Of a stretch of 64,000 nt of DNA, positions 9,190-19,254 are shown in pieces. A program made the position numbers and the translations under genes. A model generated the notes under the pieces. The model had not been told where the DNA came from, searched no databases, and saw only the letters and a list, made by a program, of their open reading frames with translations. Position 1 is the stretch's first letter, and every line of letters begins with the position of its first letter. Source of the stretch: Bactericera cockerelli (lineage: Eukaryota; Arthropoda; Insecta; Hemiptera; Triozidae); the NCBI GenBank assembly GCA_024516035.1, contig CM044959.1, forward strand, positions 12,020,778 through 12,084,777, given 5' to 3'.

Positions 9190-9335
9190 AAAGTTCTTGG
9201 TTAAGACGGAGAAATTTTGTGTTGAATTTTAAATATTTAAGAGTTTATTGCATTTTAGTTTGCTTGATGGTTTTCATTTCAAAGTTCTTGCAGACGAAAA
9301 ATTTTGTATTGAATTTAGATGTTTGAGAATTTGAA
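9190..9335. repeat. Local duplication in the upstream region of the cysteine-rich gene
   Basis: AAAGTTCTTG, then GA.AAATTTTGT.TTGAATTT and a TTTAAGAG/TTTGAGAA end, occurs at about 9190-9245 and again at 9279-9335. On the minus strand this lies 55-200 bases upstream of the ATG, in the likely promoter/5' UTR. A TATTTAAA is contained in the inner copy (about 9230-9240). Confidence 0.6.
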
Positions 9336-9483
9336 GTGTGCTGTCTCTGTGACAGATATAGTACTGAAGAAACAGACTTATGTATTGGCCGGTGATTTTT
9401 TGCGCAGCGTTCGGAATTAAATCGGATTTTGTGAACTTGGTTGATAGAACCAATGAAGTGAAGGAAGTTTATTTTGCCTCAAA

Positions 9484-9583
9484 NNNNNNNNNNNNNNNNN
9501 NNNNNNNNNNNNNNNNNNNNNNNNNNNNNNNNNNNNNNNNNNNNNNNNNNNNNNNNNNNNNNNNNNNNNNNNNNNNNNNNNNN
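9484..9583. other. Assembly gap (100 N)
   Basis: Exactly 100 N bases are present, a common placeholder for a scaffold join of unknown length. Linkage between the XPR1/Cys-rich side and the LINE/Ddr side depends on this join. Confidence 1.
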
Positions 9584-9759
9584 GAAACACACAGATAAGA
9601 CAGGTCGTTCGTTAGAGGAGTAGGCCCCTTAAAGGACATTTAAGGAAAAACAGTGTGAAGATATTATGTTGTGGGAATGCTTGTTTCTTTTGATTTTTTT
9701 TTTTCAAACAAAATACTCTTTATTAAATAAAAAAATTGTGCAAATACAGCCATATGACC

Positions 9760-9800
9760 AATTGACCATGCAGTTGAAAGCGACGTTAAAGCCCCTCAAT
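9760..9800 (-). repeat. Repeat J fragment
   Basis: The reverse complement reads GCTTTAACGTCGCTTTCAAC and then TGCATGGTCAAT, which is the head of repeat J. Only the first ~40 bases remain, next to a CT microsatellite. Confidence 0.6.
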
Positions 9801-10565
9801 TTCTCTATCTCTCTGTCTCATTTTTCTTTATCTCTCTCCCTCTATTTGACATTCTCTCATTTTCCCTCTATTTTTCTTCCTCTCTATCTCTCCCACTGTT
9901 TCTTTATCTATTTTTCTCCCTCCCTTTTTTCTCTCTCTTCCTTATCTATCTCTCTCCCTCCCTTAATTTTTCCATATTTCTCTCCCTCTTCCTTTCTCTC
10001 TCTCATCTCTCTTGTTCCTTTCTCTCCCACTGTTTCTTTCTCAATTTCTCACCCTCCCTTTCTTTCTCCCTCTCTCGCTCTTCCTTTTCCTTCCTCTCTC
10101 TCTCTCTTTCTTCCTCCCTTCTTTTTTCAATATTTCTCTCCCTCTCTTTCTCTCTCTCATCCATTACTTTTATTTTATTTCCAATATCGGGCTGGAAGAT
10201 GTAACAGTTTCGTGTGACAATCACGGCGCAAATAAATCCAATTTCCGTCAACTTGATGTGTTTCCACCGCTCTGTTTCTATTTTATCTGTCAAAAATTGT
10301 TTTCCTTTTCTCGTCATTTTATTCTATCTCTTCTAATATACTTTCTAGAAAACTGATTTTCTATCAGACATTTTTTTTTTTTCTCCTTCTTTTATCTTCG
10401 TGAGTTTTTTCTCATCTTTTTCCTTCTCCTCCGAATAGTCCTAATACTTTCATATTTTGGTCCTCTGTCCTCTCTCTCTATTTCTCTTTAGAATCCTTGA
10501 ATATTGAACAAGATCCCACTCACTCACTCACTCACTCACTCACTCTCCCTCTCTCTCTTTCCCTT
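9800..10565 (+). repeat. CT-rich microsatellite tract with (CACT)n
   Basis: Long impure (CT)n/(CCCT)n runs fill 9800-10175. A second stretch spans 10370-10565 and includes a clean CACT run at about 10517-10545. Frames of 100-180 residues across it are low-complexity artefacts of Ser/Leu/Phe. Confidence 0.9.
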
Positions 10566-10857
10566 TAGAATCCTTGAATATTCAACAAGATTGATTAATT
10601 CTACGATTTTCTATAGGAAAATGCCAAAATATCTTTTTGAGGTGAAAATCCAGCATGTTTTTTTGCAAGGATGGCTGTATGGTTTTTTTTCACAATGACT
10701 TAAAAAAAAAAATACTTTGTGAGGAAATTTGTTGGATATAAATTTGAATGTTGGTTGGCTTTTTGGATGCAAGGATAAAAAAAGCTAATTTTGATAAATT
10801 TTATTGATTGATACGATTTGCTGATAGCTGTGTATTTGCAAGTTAGGGAAGGTAAAA
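10566..10857. other. No gene seen
   Basis: This AT-rich DNA duplicates a TTTAGAATCCTTGAATATT phrase seen at 10489-10506 and again near 10565. No coding or RNA feature is supported. Confidence 0.5.
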
Positions 10858-11037
10858 ACAGGGAGTAGACCAGCAGTCTGCATGGCTGGGGCACTATAAA
10901 CAGGGAGTAGACCAGCATTGGCTTGGTTCTGGGGGCCCTTGTCAATTATTAGCCTCCTTGTAAAGACAGTGGTAGAAGTGCTGAGTCATTCCTCCACTGT
11001 CTGGCTACCATCGTTTACGATGACGCCACCCTATGAT
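10858..11037 (-). repeat. Dispersed repeat I, copy 1
   Basis: The reverse complement matches 51219-51412. Shared blocks are GGTGGCGTCATCGT, GACAGTGGAGGAATGACTCA, TTGACAA, CCAGAACCAAGCCAATGCTG and two CTACTCCCTGTTTATAG-type blocks. The doubled block makes an internal tandem duplication common to both copies. The family is unidentified. Confidence 0.8.
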
Positions 11038-12018
11038 TAGAAAGCCGACATTCTATTGTGTTCTATTGAAAATAACAATCTGTTTCTCATTCTTTCATAT
11101 GATTGTGATTCCTACACGTATGCAAAATAATAGGCTTTTTTTACACACAAGGCAAAAAAATAGGACATAGGGGGTGCCTAAAATAGCATTTATAATTGCA
11201 TCACCCATAACCTATGTGTCCTCTAGTCACCTCTAGTGCCATTGATCAGACGAGCAAAAAGGCATAGAACAAATTTAAATAACATGATAAAAAATGCCTT
11301 AAAAAAAGCCTGATTCAACAAATTTGTTCCATTTCTACCCACTCATCAGAAAACACCGACTGAGGGAAATTAAATTTGAGCCTGGGAATTATAGTCGACC
11401 GAGGGAAATTTTCACACCAGCCTTCGAGCGGACTGGCAGAGAGTAGATTACAATATTGCCTGTGTCAGCATTTTTATACATTTTCATATTTTTCTCTCCG
11501 ACACATTTTATTCCAACGTTTATATTGAAATAAAAAACCCCCCAAGGATAGGTTTGCAGACCCAATGGGTTATGCATACATTTCCGATGGCTAATATACT
11601 ACCTACTTTTGCTACGTTTTAGGCAGGAAATGTTTTGGCGGTGTTAGTTTCAGTGCTGGTTTTCTCAATTTTGGGTTTATATTTATGCGTTCTTAAAGCG
11701 AATGCTGTAAATTTATATGCCGTCTCTGGGTTTGTATTGGCGTTGTTCACACTTCGGCCGAGGTGTTTGATCGAGGGCTAGAAATCTTTTTGAATGGATT
11801 CTAATTGCCAAGAAAATATCGGGGCTCGTGGAACCTCTACCTACCTAAACTATCTTCAATATACCTTGTAACCATCAAGTTGTTTAATTTTCAATACCAA
11901 AGGGTGGTTTTAATCCAACAATTGGGAGGTAAAAAGAAACAAATTAAATTTAATATTTGAATAATAAATACTAATATAAAAGGTATTGATAATATTATTT
12001 TCCCTTTTTTGTGGTTCA
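11038..12018. other. Unique AT-rich DNA, no gene seen
   Basis: There is no convincing coding region. Short frames, such as the one at 11389-11577, have no recognisable domain. Confidence 0.45.
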
Positions 12019-12028
12019 ATGAAATGAA
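12019..12028 (-). repeat. Candidate LINE target-site duplication, 3' side
   Basis: ATGAAATGAA occurs here and again at 15705-15714, bracketing the LINE. It is ten bases long and AT-rich, so chance is not excluded. Confidence 0.55.
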
Positions 12029-12297
12029 AATATGATCATTTATTTATTTATTTATTTATACATTTAAACGGGCGTACCCAGTACTAACTTTTACAAACAT
12101 TTTCCCTAACTACAGTAGAACCTATTATGTCTAAAAAAGGTAAAATTAAAGCTATATTATTTAAAAAGCTAAAACTAAAAACATTATATCTAAGTCTTAT
12201 TCATGCTAATAATAATAATTACTTAAAAGTATTGATGAAAAAGCTACATTATCAGAAGTGAAAGGAGTAAATAAAATAAAAGTTGAAAGAAACATTA

Positions 12298-15213
12298 TCA
12301 TTCCTCAGGCTTGGTATCATAGTAATGCCTGATGCTTGATACTGAGGCTGAAAAAAGGTCGACATGGTTGTTTATAGAATTAGCTGTCCTCTGAAAGCGT
12401 ATTAGAGGTGAATTTTGTAGATAAGTTGTTCTTACAAATGGAGGTCTAAAAGGTAGATACGATCGAAGGGCATTGTAGCCAGGTACATGAATATTAATGG
12501 ATTCTAGAAGATCAGGTGTGTCAACCCTACCATTAAGAATGTTAGAAAACATGATCATATCGAACATTTCTCGACGTATTGAAAGAGGAAGTAAATGGAA
12601 AGTCTTTTCAATTGTAGAATAGGAAAGGTCAGGAGTTCTATTCCTACTGCTCATAGTCTTCAAAGCCTTGTGTTGAATTCTTTCGATTCTACATGAGTGC
12701 AAGTTAAACGCAGGATTCCAGACAGGTGATGAAAATTCAAGGACACTTCGAACCAATGAACAGTATAAGATTTTGAAGGAGTGACAGTCTGGGAAGTCCC
12801 TAGTAGAGCGAGATATGAAACCTAGCATTTGAGACGCTTTTGAACATATATGGTCAATATGAGAGATGAAATTGAGTTTGCTGTCAAGCAGAACTCCGAG
12901 GTCTCTAACACAGAAGGTTCGTGAAAGTGGACTACCTTCAAGAGTGTATGGATAAAAGCGAGGGGACATAGATCGCGTAAAAGAAATCACACTACATTTT
13001 GAGGGATTAACATCAAGAAGATTTAGATCGAACCAATGCTTAAGAGAATCAAGAGCACACTGAAGAATAATTGAGTCCTCATCAGAGCGAGTTTGGCGAT
13101 AGATTTTGAGGTCATCACAATATAGAAGAAATTGTACATCATGTTGTGATAAGCAATTGATGACATCATTAATAAAAAGAAGAAAAAGTATGGGACCTAG
13201 GTGAGAACCTTGAGGAACTCCAGATGATGCTACAAAAGGCTGAGAAATTGAAGAAGAACCTAAGCGAACCATGCACTGTCTATTTGAGAGATAACTTGAG
13301 AACCACGAAAGAAGAGAGCCTGACACACCAAAAGAAGATAATTTGTCGAGAAGAATTCTATGATTACAGCGATCAAAAGCCTTCGTGAGATCCAAATAAA
13401 TGGAATCAATCTGAGAATCATGAATGTGCTCAGAGATAAAATTAAAGTAACAAAGAAGATTTGAAGATACAGATTTATGCGGTATAAAACCATGTTGACG
13501 AGAAGTTATTAAAGGTGTGAAAAAGGGAAGAAGTTTGTCAAGAACTGCTGATTCAAAAAGTTTTGGGATCGTTGAAAGGATAGATATAGGACGATAGTTC
13601 GTGACATCATTTTTAGAACCATCTTTTTTGGGTATAGGAGTGACAAAGCAACTTTTCCAAAGTGTCGGGAATACGCCTTGCTCAAGAGATTGATTAAATA
13701 ATATTGAAAGGGGAAAGGCTAGAGAATGTGAGCAATGTTTTAAAAAAATTGGAGGAATTGAATCGGGGCCCATACCTTTGTGAACACTGAGAGATTTCAG
13801 CTTCTTTAGGATTTCGGAAGGTGTAAGAGATATAGATGAAATGTTATCAGATGACTCAAAGCAAAACTCAGGAGAACAGAGAGGAGCGTCAACAAAAGCT
13901 GAATGAAAATGCTTGGCAAATAAATCTGCAGAAGATAAAACAGATGAAGATACAATTTCCTTATATTTAAGAACTTTAGGAAGACTTGAACCACCACGAA
14001 GATTTTGAACAAATTTCCAGAAGTAACGTGGGTTATCTCTGATATTCTGAGATACTGATGAAACGTACGAAGAATAACAACGGGAAGACTCATTTTTGCA
14101 AAGCTCGCGAAGTCGGGAAAATTCCCTGTAAAAAGAGTTATTTCCAGTAGATTTATACATCCTATGGAAATATTTCTTTTGAAAAATGAGAGATTTCAGG
14201 TCGTGCGAAAACCAGACAGGGAAAGAATTACGCTTGAGGCGAATAGGAGAAACAAATACCTTAATGAAGTCATTGATGAATTTATTGAAGAGATTTACAT
14301 TGTCCTCAACATTTGGAGAATTTAAAATAGATAACCAATCAAAACCTGAGAAGATATTATTCATGAAAACGTATGGTGCTTTGCGAAAATTATAACCAAC
14401 AAAGTCATCAGTACCAGAAACATTTTCGCTGACAAGAGAACAAAAGACTAGAAGAGGAGGGTGGTGCTTATCAACTGGCAAGTAAGATTCAGAGGGCTCA
14501 ACAGTTAATCTCTCTGGAGAAGAAGAGAGAACAAGATCTAGGATTCTATCACTATCATTTCGAAACGTGTTTAACTGTGTAAGACCTAAGAAAGAGACCT
14601 GATCTAAAAAAATACAACTACGAGGTGTAGAGCTGGCCGGCAATGGGCTACAATGGGACCAGGAGAGCTCAGGTAGGTTGTAGTCTCCCAGCAAGATGAA
14701 AGTATCATTGGGATAAAGATTGCGAAGACGGTCTACTTCGTCAAAATGGGAGGAGAAAAGTTGAGGGGGAGAAGTGGGAGGTATATAAATTGCACCAATA
14801 ATAAAATTATCCCTGCAGTTACTAGCTGTCATACGAATAAAAAGTTGTTCAAATCCGTCAGAAGAAAACGAGATCGATGATGAAGAAAAGCTGTTACTGA
14901 TGGCAAGAAGGACGCCACCACCGCTTTTTTTACTGGAAAGCCTAAGATTTCTATCACATCTGTAAACAGCATGATTCGCAAAACCAAGTTCTGAGGAGAA
15001 GAAAGAAGATGTAAGATTAGTTTCAACAAATGCAAACACGTCACAGCTGTCGATAGGCAAAGCTGATCGTGTTAGACTGAGCTTTGTCCGTAAGCCTCGG
15101 ACGTTTTGATAAAAAATAGAAAATTGCGTTGAAGCAGAAGTGCGAGAGGCAGAACTATTAGAGTGGTTATGAGGAGCTGATTGAGTAGTAGAAGCTGAAA
15201 CAGAATGAGTCAC
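12298..15213 (-). CDS. LINE ORF2: AP endonuclease + reverse transcriptase, intact
   Basis: There are 971 uninterrupted codons. Residues about 31-255 are an exonuclease/endonuclease/phosphatase fold: QNVRGLRTK (36-44), catalytic E64 in FVETNL, GDYN (176-179), DRILDLVLS (222-230) and a DKHHPP motif (248-253). Residues about 478-760 are a reverse transcriptase: YRPISILS, DLTKAFD (608-614), GVPQGSHLGP (665-674) and YCDD (698-701). The thumb region has DLGVLLDSKLNF. The active site reads YCDD where relatives usually have (F/Y)ADD. The first codon in the given frame is GTG at 15213; the frame stays open upstream across the ORF1 stop. The true start is therefore unclear and could be by reinitiation. 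It nicks target DNA and copies the element RNA at the nick. Confidence 0.9.
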   Translation of the reverse strand: MTHSVSASTTQSAPHNHSNSSASRTSASTQFSIFYQNVRGLRTKLSLTRSALPIDSCDVFAFVETNLTSSFFSSELGFANHAVYRCDRNLRLSSKKSGGGVLLAISNSFSSSSISFSSDGFEQLFIRMTASNCRDNFIIGAIYIPPTSPPQLFSSHFDEVDRLRNLYPNDTFILLGDYNLPELSWSHCSPLPASSTPRSCIFLDQVSFLGLTQLNTFRNDSDRILDLVLSSSPERLTVEPSESYLPVDKHHPPLLVFCSLVSENVSGTDDFVGYNFRKAPYVFMNNIFSGFDWLSILNSPNVEDNVNLFNKFINDFIKVFVSPIRLKRNSFPVWFSHDLKSLIFQKKYFHRMYKSTGNNSFYREFSRLRELCKNESSRCYSSYVSSVSQNIRDNPRYFWKFVQNLRGGSSLPKVLKYKEIVSSSVLSSADLFAKHFHSAFVDAPLCSPEFCFESSDNISSISLTPSEILKKLKSLSVHKGMGPDSIPPIFLKHCSHSLAFPLSILFNQSLEQGVFPTLWKSCFVTPIPKKDGSKNDVTNYRPISILSTIPKLFESAVLDKLLPFFTPLITSRQHGFIPHKSVSSNLLCYFNFISEHIHDSQIDSIYLDLTKAFDRCNHRILLDKLSSFGVSGSLLSWFSSYLSNRQCMVRLGSSSISQPFVASSGVPQGSHLGPILFLLFINDVINCLSQHDVQFLLYCDDLKIYRQTRSDEDSIILQCALDSLKHWFDLNLLDVNPSKCSVISFTRSMSPRFYPYTLEGSPLSRTFCVRDLGVLLDSKLNFISHIDHICSKASQMLGFISRSTRDFPDCHSFKILYCSLVRSVLEFSSPVWNPAFNLHSCRIERIQHKALKTMSSRNRTPDLSYSTIEKTFHLLPLSIRREMFDMIMFSNILNGRVDTPDLLESINIHVPGYNALRSYLPFRPPFVRTTYLQNSPLIRFQRTANSINNHVDLFSASVSSIRHYYDTKPEE

Positions 15214-15218
15214 AGTAA

Positions 15219-15611
15219 TTAGGTTATGGAGGTTCCTCCCCCGTTGAAAGAGTTTAAAGGAGGGAAACTATCTACATCTAAAGAAGGAATTGAAAAAACT
15301 TCCACATTCTTTGTACTTCTGTTATAAATGTCAGACTGAGATAAAAGATTATCATTAACTACGGACATATTAAGTATAGAAGATTCATTAAAAAAAGAGC
15401 AATTGGGTGAAGTGATGGGTGCTTTATTACAAAGTGAAATAAAGAAAAGTGCTAAGTTACGAGCAAAAACGGATTTTCCTAATTTGTTTAAGTGAACACC
15501 ATGTCTAGTAAAGTGGTTTCTTTTAAGGAACTGATTTACATTAAAGAAAGAGAATTTGGAGCTGTAGATTTTATGCTCAAGACCTTTATTTGTTTCATAG
15601 ATTTGTTTCAT
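15219..15611 (-). pseudogene. LINE ORF1 C-terminal remnant (SGNH/GDSL esterase end)
   Basis: This is a 130-codon frame whose HFTRHGVHLNKLGKSVFARN stretch (residues about 33-52) matches the block around the catalytic His of SGNH-type esterases in CR1-like ORF1 proteins. The N-terminal half, with the Ser block, is missing. A 13-bp tandem duplication (ATCTATGAAACAA in minus sense) straddles the apparent ATG, and an in-frame TGA lies just upstream, so this ATG is not the original start. Its TAA overlaps the ORF2 frame. ORF1 esterase function is not well understood; binding or membrane roles are suggested. Confidence 0.7.
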
Positions 15612-16034
15612 AGATCATGTAAACCATTCAAGAGGTTGACAAAAATAATTTGGAAATTCGTATTAAAAAGTTTGGCTAAAAGTTCAAGTGGGACTCTCAA
15701 TAATATGAAATGAATATTGAAATTTCAACGAAAAAAGTTTTCCGCCAAAAGTCATATTACCGTATTTTTTGGAGTAGCTTATTTATTTATCAATATTTCT
15801 GCTATCTACTTGACTTTTTCCTAAATTTTATTCATCTATATTTTTGGTACTTTACGTTCTTACCTTTGGTACCTAATAAAGTAATAAACTTTCGAAGCTT
15901 GAAATGAACTGATTGAGGTAGATGATTTCAAAAGTGAAGAATGAATCCGTTAAAAAAAAACTTTGTTTTTAGCGAGATTTAATTTTACTTTGAAAAATAT
16001 GTATCAATTGTATGATATACCTAAGTACATAATA

Positions 16035-16178
16035 TAAGTTATCATATAATCACCTTCATGATATCACAACTACTCAAACTAGCTTTATTAAATCTACGCA
16101 GAAACCGGGACTTGAACCATTGACCTCCAGGTTACAAGTCCGCCGGTTTATCAATCATACTACTCAGGTCGGTATGAA
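16035..16178 (-). mobile_element. SINE family A, copy 2
   Basis: The minus strand runs ACCGACCTGAGTAG, GGCGGACTTGTAACCTGGAG, GGTTCAAGTCCCGGTTT, then AGTTGTGATATCATGAAGGT. Nine-base repeats TACATAATA (16026-16034, 16179-16187) are a likely TSD. Confidence 0.85.
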
Positions 16179-16461
16179 TACATAATAGACGTTAGAGGTA
16201 CAAAGGTACGTCATAATAGAGGAATTCCTAATAAAATTATTCTATTGCATCGTAAAGTTGATAAAATTATTACATAATACGAGTATACGCACCACATAAA
16301 ATATTTGAACCTTCCTATTTCCTCTCCAAAGTTCATGGCATATTTATGGCAGGATTGAAATACATAAGGTAGAAATAATAATGGATGATTTTATGTCACA
16401 CTTTGATATAAATATGTCACATTATCATACTTTGATATGGGACTTTTACCACGCATATTAT

Positions 16462-16590
16462 TATTTGTTCTTTATTAATAGGACATAATTATGTATAAGT
16501 GCGAAAAGAAAAGATAAACAACATAGATAAAATATTTACAGATGTCCTAACTAAACGGTTGTCTAATGGCAATCTCATCTACCCATCACT
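16462..16590 (+). repeat. Third copy of the 770-1240 repeat, diverged
   Basis: CTTTATTAATAGGACATAAT, then GTCCTAACTAAACGG and GGCAATCTCATCTACCCA, follow the order of the copies at 770-950 and 1070-1240. Confidence 0.5.
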
Positions 16591-16715
16591 TAGATATGAT
16601 AGGTACCTACATATATATTATACACACTTGAAATCCCGCAAAGACTTTACTGGTCAACTAAGTTTCTTTTGGTTGTAAATATTCTAATAAAAAATTAGTT
16701 GCTTAATTTTTAGAA

Positions 16716-16858
16716 CCGAACTCAGTAGCTTAATCGATAAGGCGGCGGACTTGTAACCTGGAGGTCGGTGGTTCAAGTCCCGGTTTCAGCGTAGATTTAG
16801 TAGAGCGAGTTTGAGTAGTTGTAATATCACGATTTACAGAAATATGATAACTTTTAAC
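16716..16858 (+). mobile_element. SINE family A, copy 3
   Basis: CCGAACTCAGTAGCTTAATC is followed by GGCGGCGGACTTGTAACCTG, the B-box GGTTCAAGTCC and a TATGATAACTTTT end. Flanks CTTAATTTTTAGAA (about 16702-16715) and CTTAATTCTTAGAA (about 16861-16874) are a one-mismatch TSD. Confidence 0.85.
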
Positions 16859-17294
16859 TACTTAATTCTTAGAAACAAAAGCTATTTGGCGTTTAACTGA
16901 CGTACCGAACTAAATATCTACATACCCAAAATAGGTATGTAAAAAAATGTGATATAAAAATATTTAAAAAAGAGAGATAAAAAATACTCCAGCGGTAGGT
17001 ACGTACTAGGTAGTGAAAAAGCCACATTAAAGTGAAAAGTACCCGAAAAGGTTTTTTTTTTTTTTTTTTTGCGAGAATGTAATATTTTGTTTTAATTACA
17101 CAAAGGAATATATTGTGCTCTCACTTTGACTAAATATTTACGTACTTTTAAAAATATGCAAATTAACATTTATGAGGTAGATTTTTTTACGCAAACGAAT
17201 TCTTCGGTCCTCTTCTAAGTTGGATGGATCTAAATTAGACAGCTACAAGAAAGACTACAAACGTCTAAAGTAGCTGCTGTTTCAAGCCTACTAA

Positions 17295-17480
17295 ATCAGT
17301 ATAAACAAAAAAGTAAGAAGTTGTATTAGATGTACATTGTACATGAATATCAGAACATACTTGGACAGCTGTTTCGAGCTTATTTGCTCTCATCAGCAGG
17401 AATAGTTCTGAATATCCATACTATTCCATACCATCAACTAACCTCTCTATTTTAATCAGTATAAACCGAAAAGTGAGAAA
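17295..17480 (+). repeat. Repeat G copy with terminal direct repeats
   Basis: ATCAGTATAAACA.. occurs at both ends. Between them are GTACATGAATATCAGAACAT, GGACAGCTGTTTCGAGCTTA and CCATCAACTAACCTCTCTAT. It has a small internal duplication of GTACATT/GTACATG relative to 51742-51905. Confidence 0.75.
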
Positions 17481-17929
17481 TAAAAAAAGGCTGTGTGAAA
17501 CTCATCTAAAAAAGAAAATAGGTCAAGAGGAATTTTCAAATTTTCCACAGGTCAAGAAAACTGAAGAGGAATTTTAAATTTTCCACATTCTTCTCCTCTT
17601 GAGAATTGCAACGGGTAAAAAAATTCGAGAGCGCACGAAGAAAAATAATTTCAAAAAATACCAGAAAATGAGCGAGCGAAAAACCCGTCCGGGGAGGGGG
17701 GGGGTTGATGGGGGGGTAAAACTCCCTCCTAGAGAGTATGGTGAAAGTCGTAGCCCAGAGAAGAGAGAAAGATAGTACAGTAAATAGCTCCACCGCACCG
17801 GTACAGCGGTACCTTGTGGACCGCAGCAGGTTAGGGACGATGCTAGAAGCGCAAATGGTACAATGAATATAAATGGGCTCATCCTGGCATCCTGTTTTTT
17901 TACGAATGCCTAATTATCTGCGAGTGAGG

Positions 17930-18815
17930 AAAAGAGAATGGAAAGGAGAGGGAAGGAAAGGGGAAAGGGAGGAGAAGATGTAAAGGAAGAGAGGAGCAGA
18001 AGGATTAAAGAAGGAGGAGGAAGAGAAGGAGTAAAGGAAGTGAGGAGGAGAAGAAGAAGGAGTAAAGGAAGTGAGGAGGAGGAGGAGAAGGAGTAAAGGA
18101 AGAGAGGAGGAGGAATAAAGGAGGAGAAGGAGTTAAGAAGACAGGAGGAGGAATAAAGAAGGAGAAGGAGTAAAGGAAGAGAGAAGGAGTAAAGAAGGAG
18201 GAGAAGGAGTAAAGGAAGACAGGAGGAGGAATAAAGAAAGAGAAGGAGTAAAGGAAGAGAGGAGGAGGAATAAAGGAGTAGAAGGAGTAAAGGAAGAGAG
18301 GAGGAGGAATAAAGGAGGAGAAGGAGTAAAGGAAGAGAGAAGGAGTAAAGAAGGAGGAGAAGGAGTAAAGGAAGACAGGAGGAGGAATAAAGAAAGAGAA
18401 GGAGTAAAGGAAGAGAGGAGGAGGAATAAAGGAGGAGAAGGAGTAAAGGAAGAGAGGAGGAGGAATAAAGGAGGAGAAGGAGTAAAGAGGGAGGAGAAGA
18501 AGTAAAGTAAGAGAGGAGGAGGAATAAAGGAGGAGAAGGAGTAAAGGAAGAGAGGAGGAGGAATAAAGGAGGAGAAGGAGTAAAGGAAGAGAGGAGGAGG
18601 AATAAAGGAGGAGAAGGAGTAAAGGAAGAGAGGAGGAGGAATAAAGGAGGAGAAAGAGTAAAGGAAGAGAGGAGGAGGAATAAAGGAGGAGAAGGAGTAA
18701 AGAGGGAGGAGAAGAAGTAAAGTAAGAGAGGAGGAGGAATAAAGGAGGAGAAGGAGTAAAGAAGGAGGAGAAGGATTAAAGAAGGAGGAGAAGGATTAAA
18801 GAAGGAGGAGAAGGA
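17930..18815 (+). repeat. Purine-rich minisatellite, 39-bp main unit
   Basis: About 880 bases are almost free of C and contain only isolated T. The main unit is 39 bp (GAGAGGAGGAGGAATAAAGG, AGGAGAAGGA, GTAAAGGAA), clearest at 18400-18700. Irregular shorter variants lie at both edges. The unit length is a multiple of three, but every unit has in-frame TAA or TAG in some frames, and no long ORF spans it. Such polypurine tracts can adopt triplex DNA. Confidence 0.9.
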
Positions 18816-18841
18816 GTAGGACCACCGAAATCCAGGTTACG

Positions 18842-19075
18842 ATTTCATTTGGGTTTTAACGTAGCTTTCAACTGCATGTTAATATTACGACGGGGGTGTT
18901 AACCTCCATTCGCAGGAAACTCACAAACCTGCTACCCACATTAACTTCACCCAGCCTGGGTTGGGACGGAATGCCAGCAACACGATGTCTTCACCTCTGG
19001 GTTAACTTCGGTGATCCTACGAGAACCGGTGCATTCAACGCGCCATCGACGCGACGCTGGCAGTCGGTCCTTTAT
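18842..19075 (+). repeat. Repeat J copy 4
   Basis: GGGTTTTAACGTAGCTTTCA, TTCGCAGGAAACTCACAAAC, CCAGCCTGGGTTGGGACGGA and GATCCTACGAGAACCGGTGC appear in the order of 3585-3770. It abuts the minisatellite. Confidence 0.75.
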
Positions 19076-19254
19076 TATACTAATTAAATGTACAATCTGG
19101 ATTTTTTTTTTTTTTTAAATAATTAGACCATTATTAAGAATTTTCAATTATATTTCTCATATTTTTCTTAAAGAGTTCCAGGAAATTCCCTGCTCATTAA
19201 GAAGGAAAACCTCAATCTGTGCCTAATTATGAAATCCTCCCCCGCTTATTGTAT

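Larger units (their letters stand above)
12029..15704 (-). mobile_element. CR1/L2-like non-LTR retrotransposon, 5'-truncated
   Basis: A 3.7 kb minus-strand element keeps the C-terminal end of ORF1, a complete ORF2 (endonuclease plus reverse transcriptase) and a 3' tail of AAAT repeats (plus strand TTTATTTATTTATTTATTTA, 12039-12058). No LTRs and no RNase H domain were seen. Candidate 10-bp TSDs lie at 12019-12028 and 15705-15714. The ORF1 stub begins inside the esterase domain, so the copy is 5'-truncated, the usual outcome of incomplete reverse transcription. An esterase in ORF1 together with AP-endonuclease/RT in ORF2 is the layout of the CR1/L2 group of the Jockey superfamily; a phylogeny would be needed for the clade. 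Confidence 0.85.

Noticed and set aside
9666..10356. Open frames of 100-180 residues on both strands
   Set aside because: They are Ser/Leu/Phe or Glu/Arg runs caused by CT microsatellite sequence.
12298..15213. Host reverse-transcriptase-like gene
   Set aside because: The endonuclease-RT layout, AAAT tail, ORF1 esterase remnant and candidate TSD show a LINE.
17574..17882. 102-residue minus frame with a hydrophobic start resembling a signal peptide
   Set aside because: The rest is Pro/Leu/Ser from G-rich tracts, with no domain, splice context or conservation evidence.
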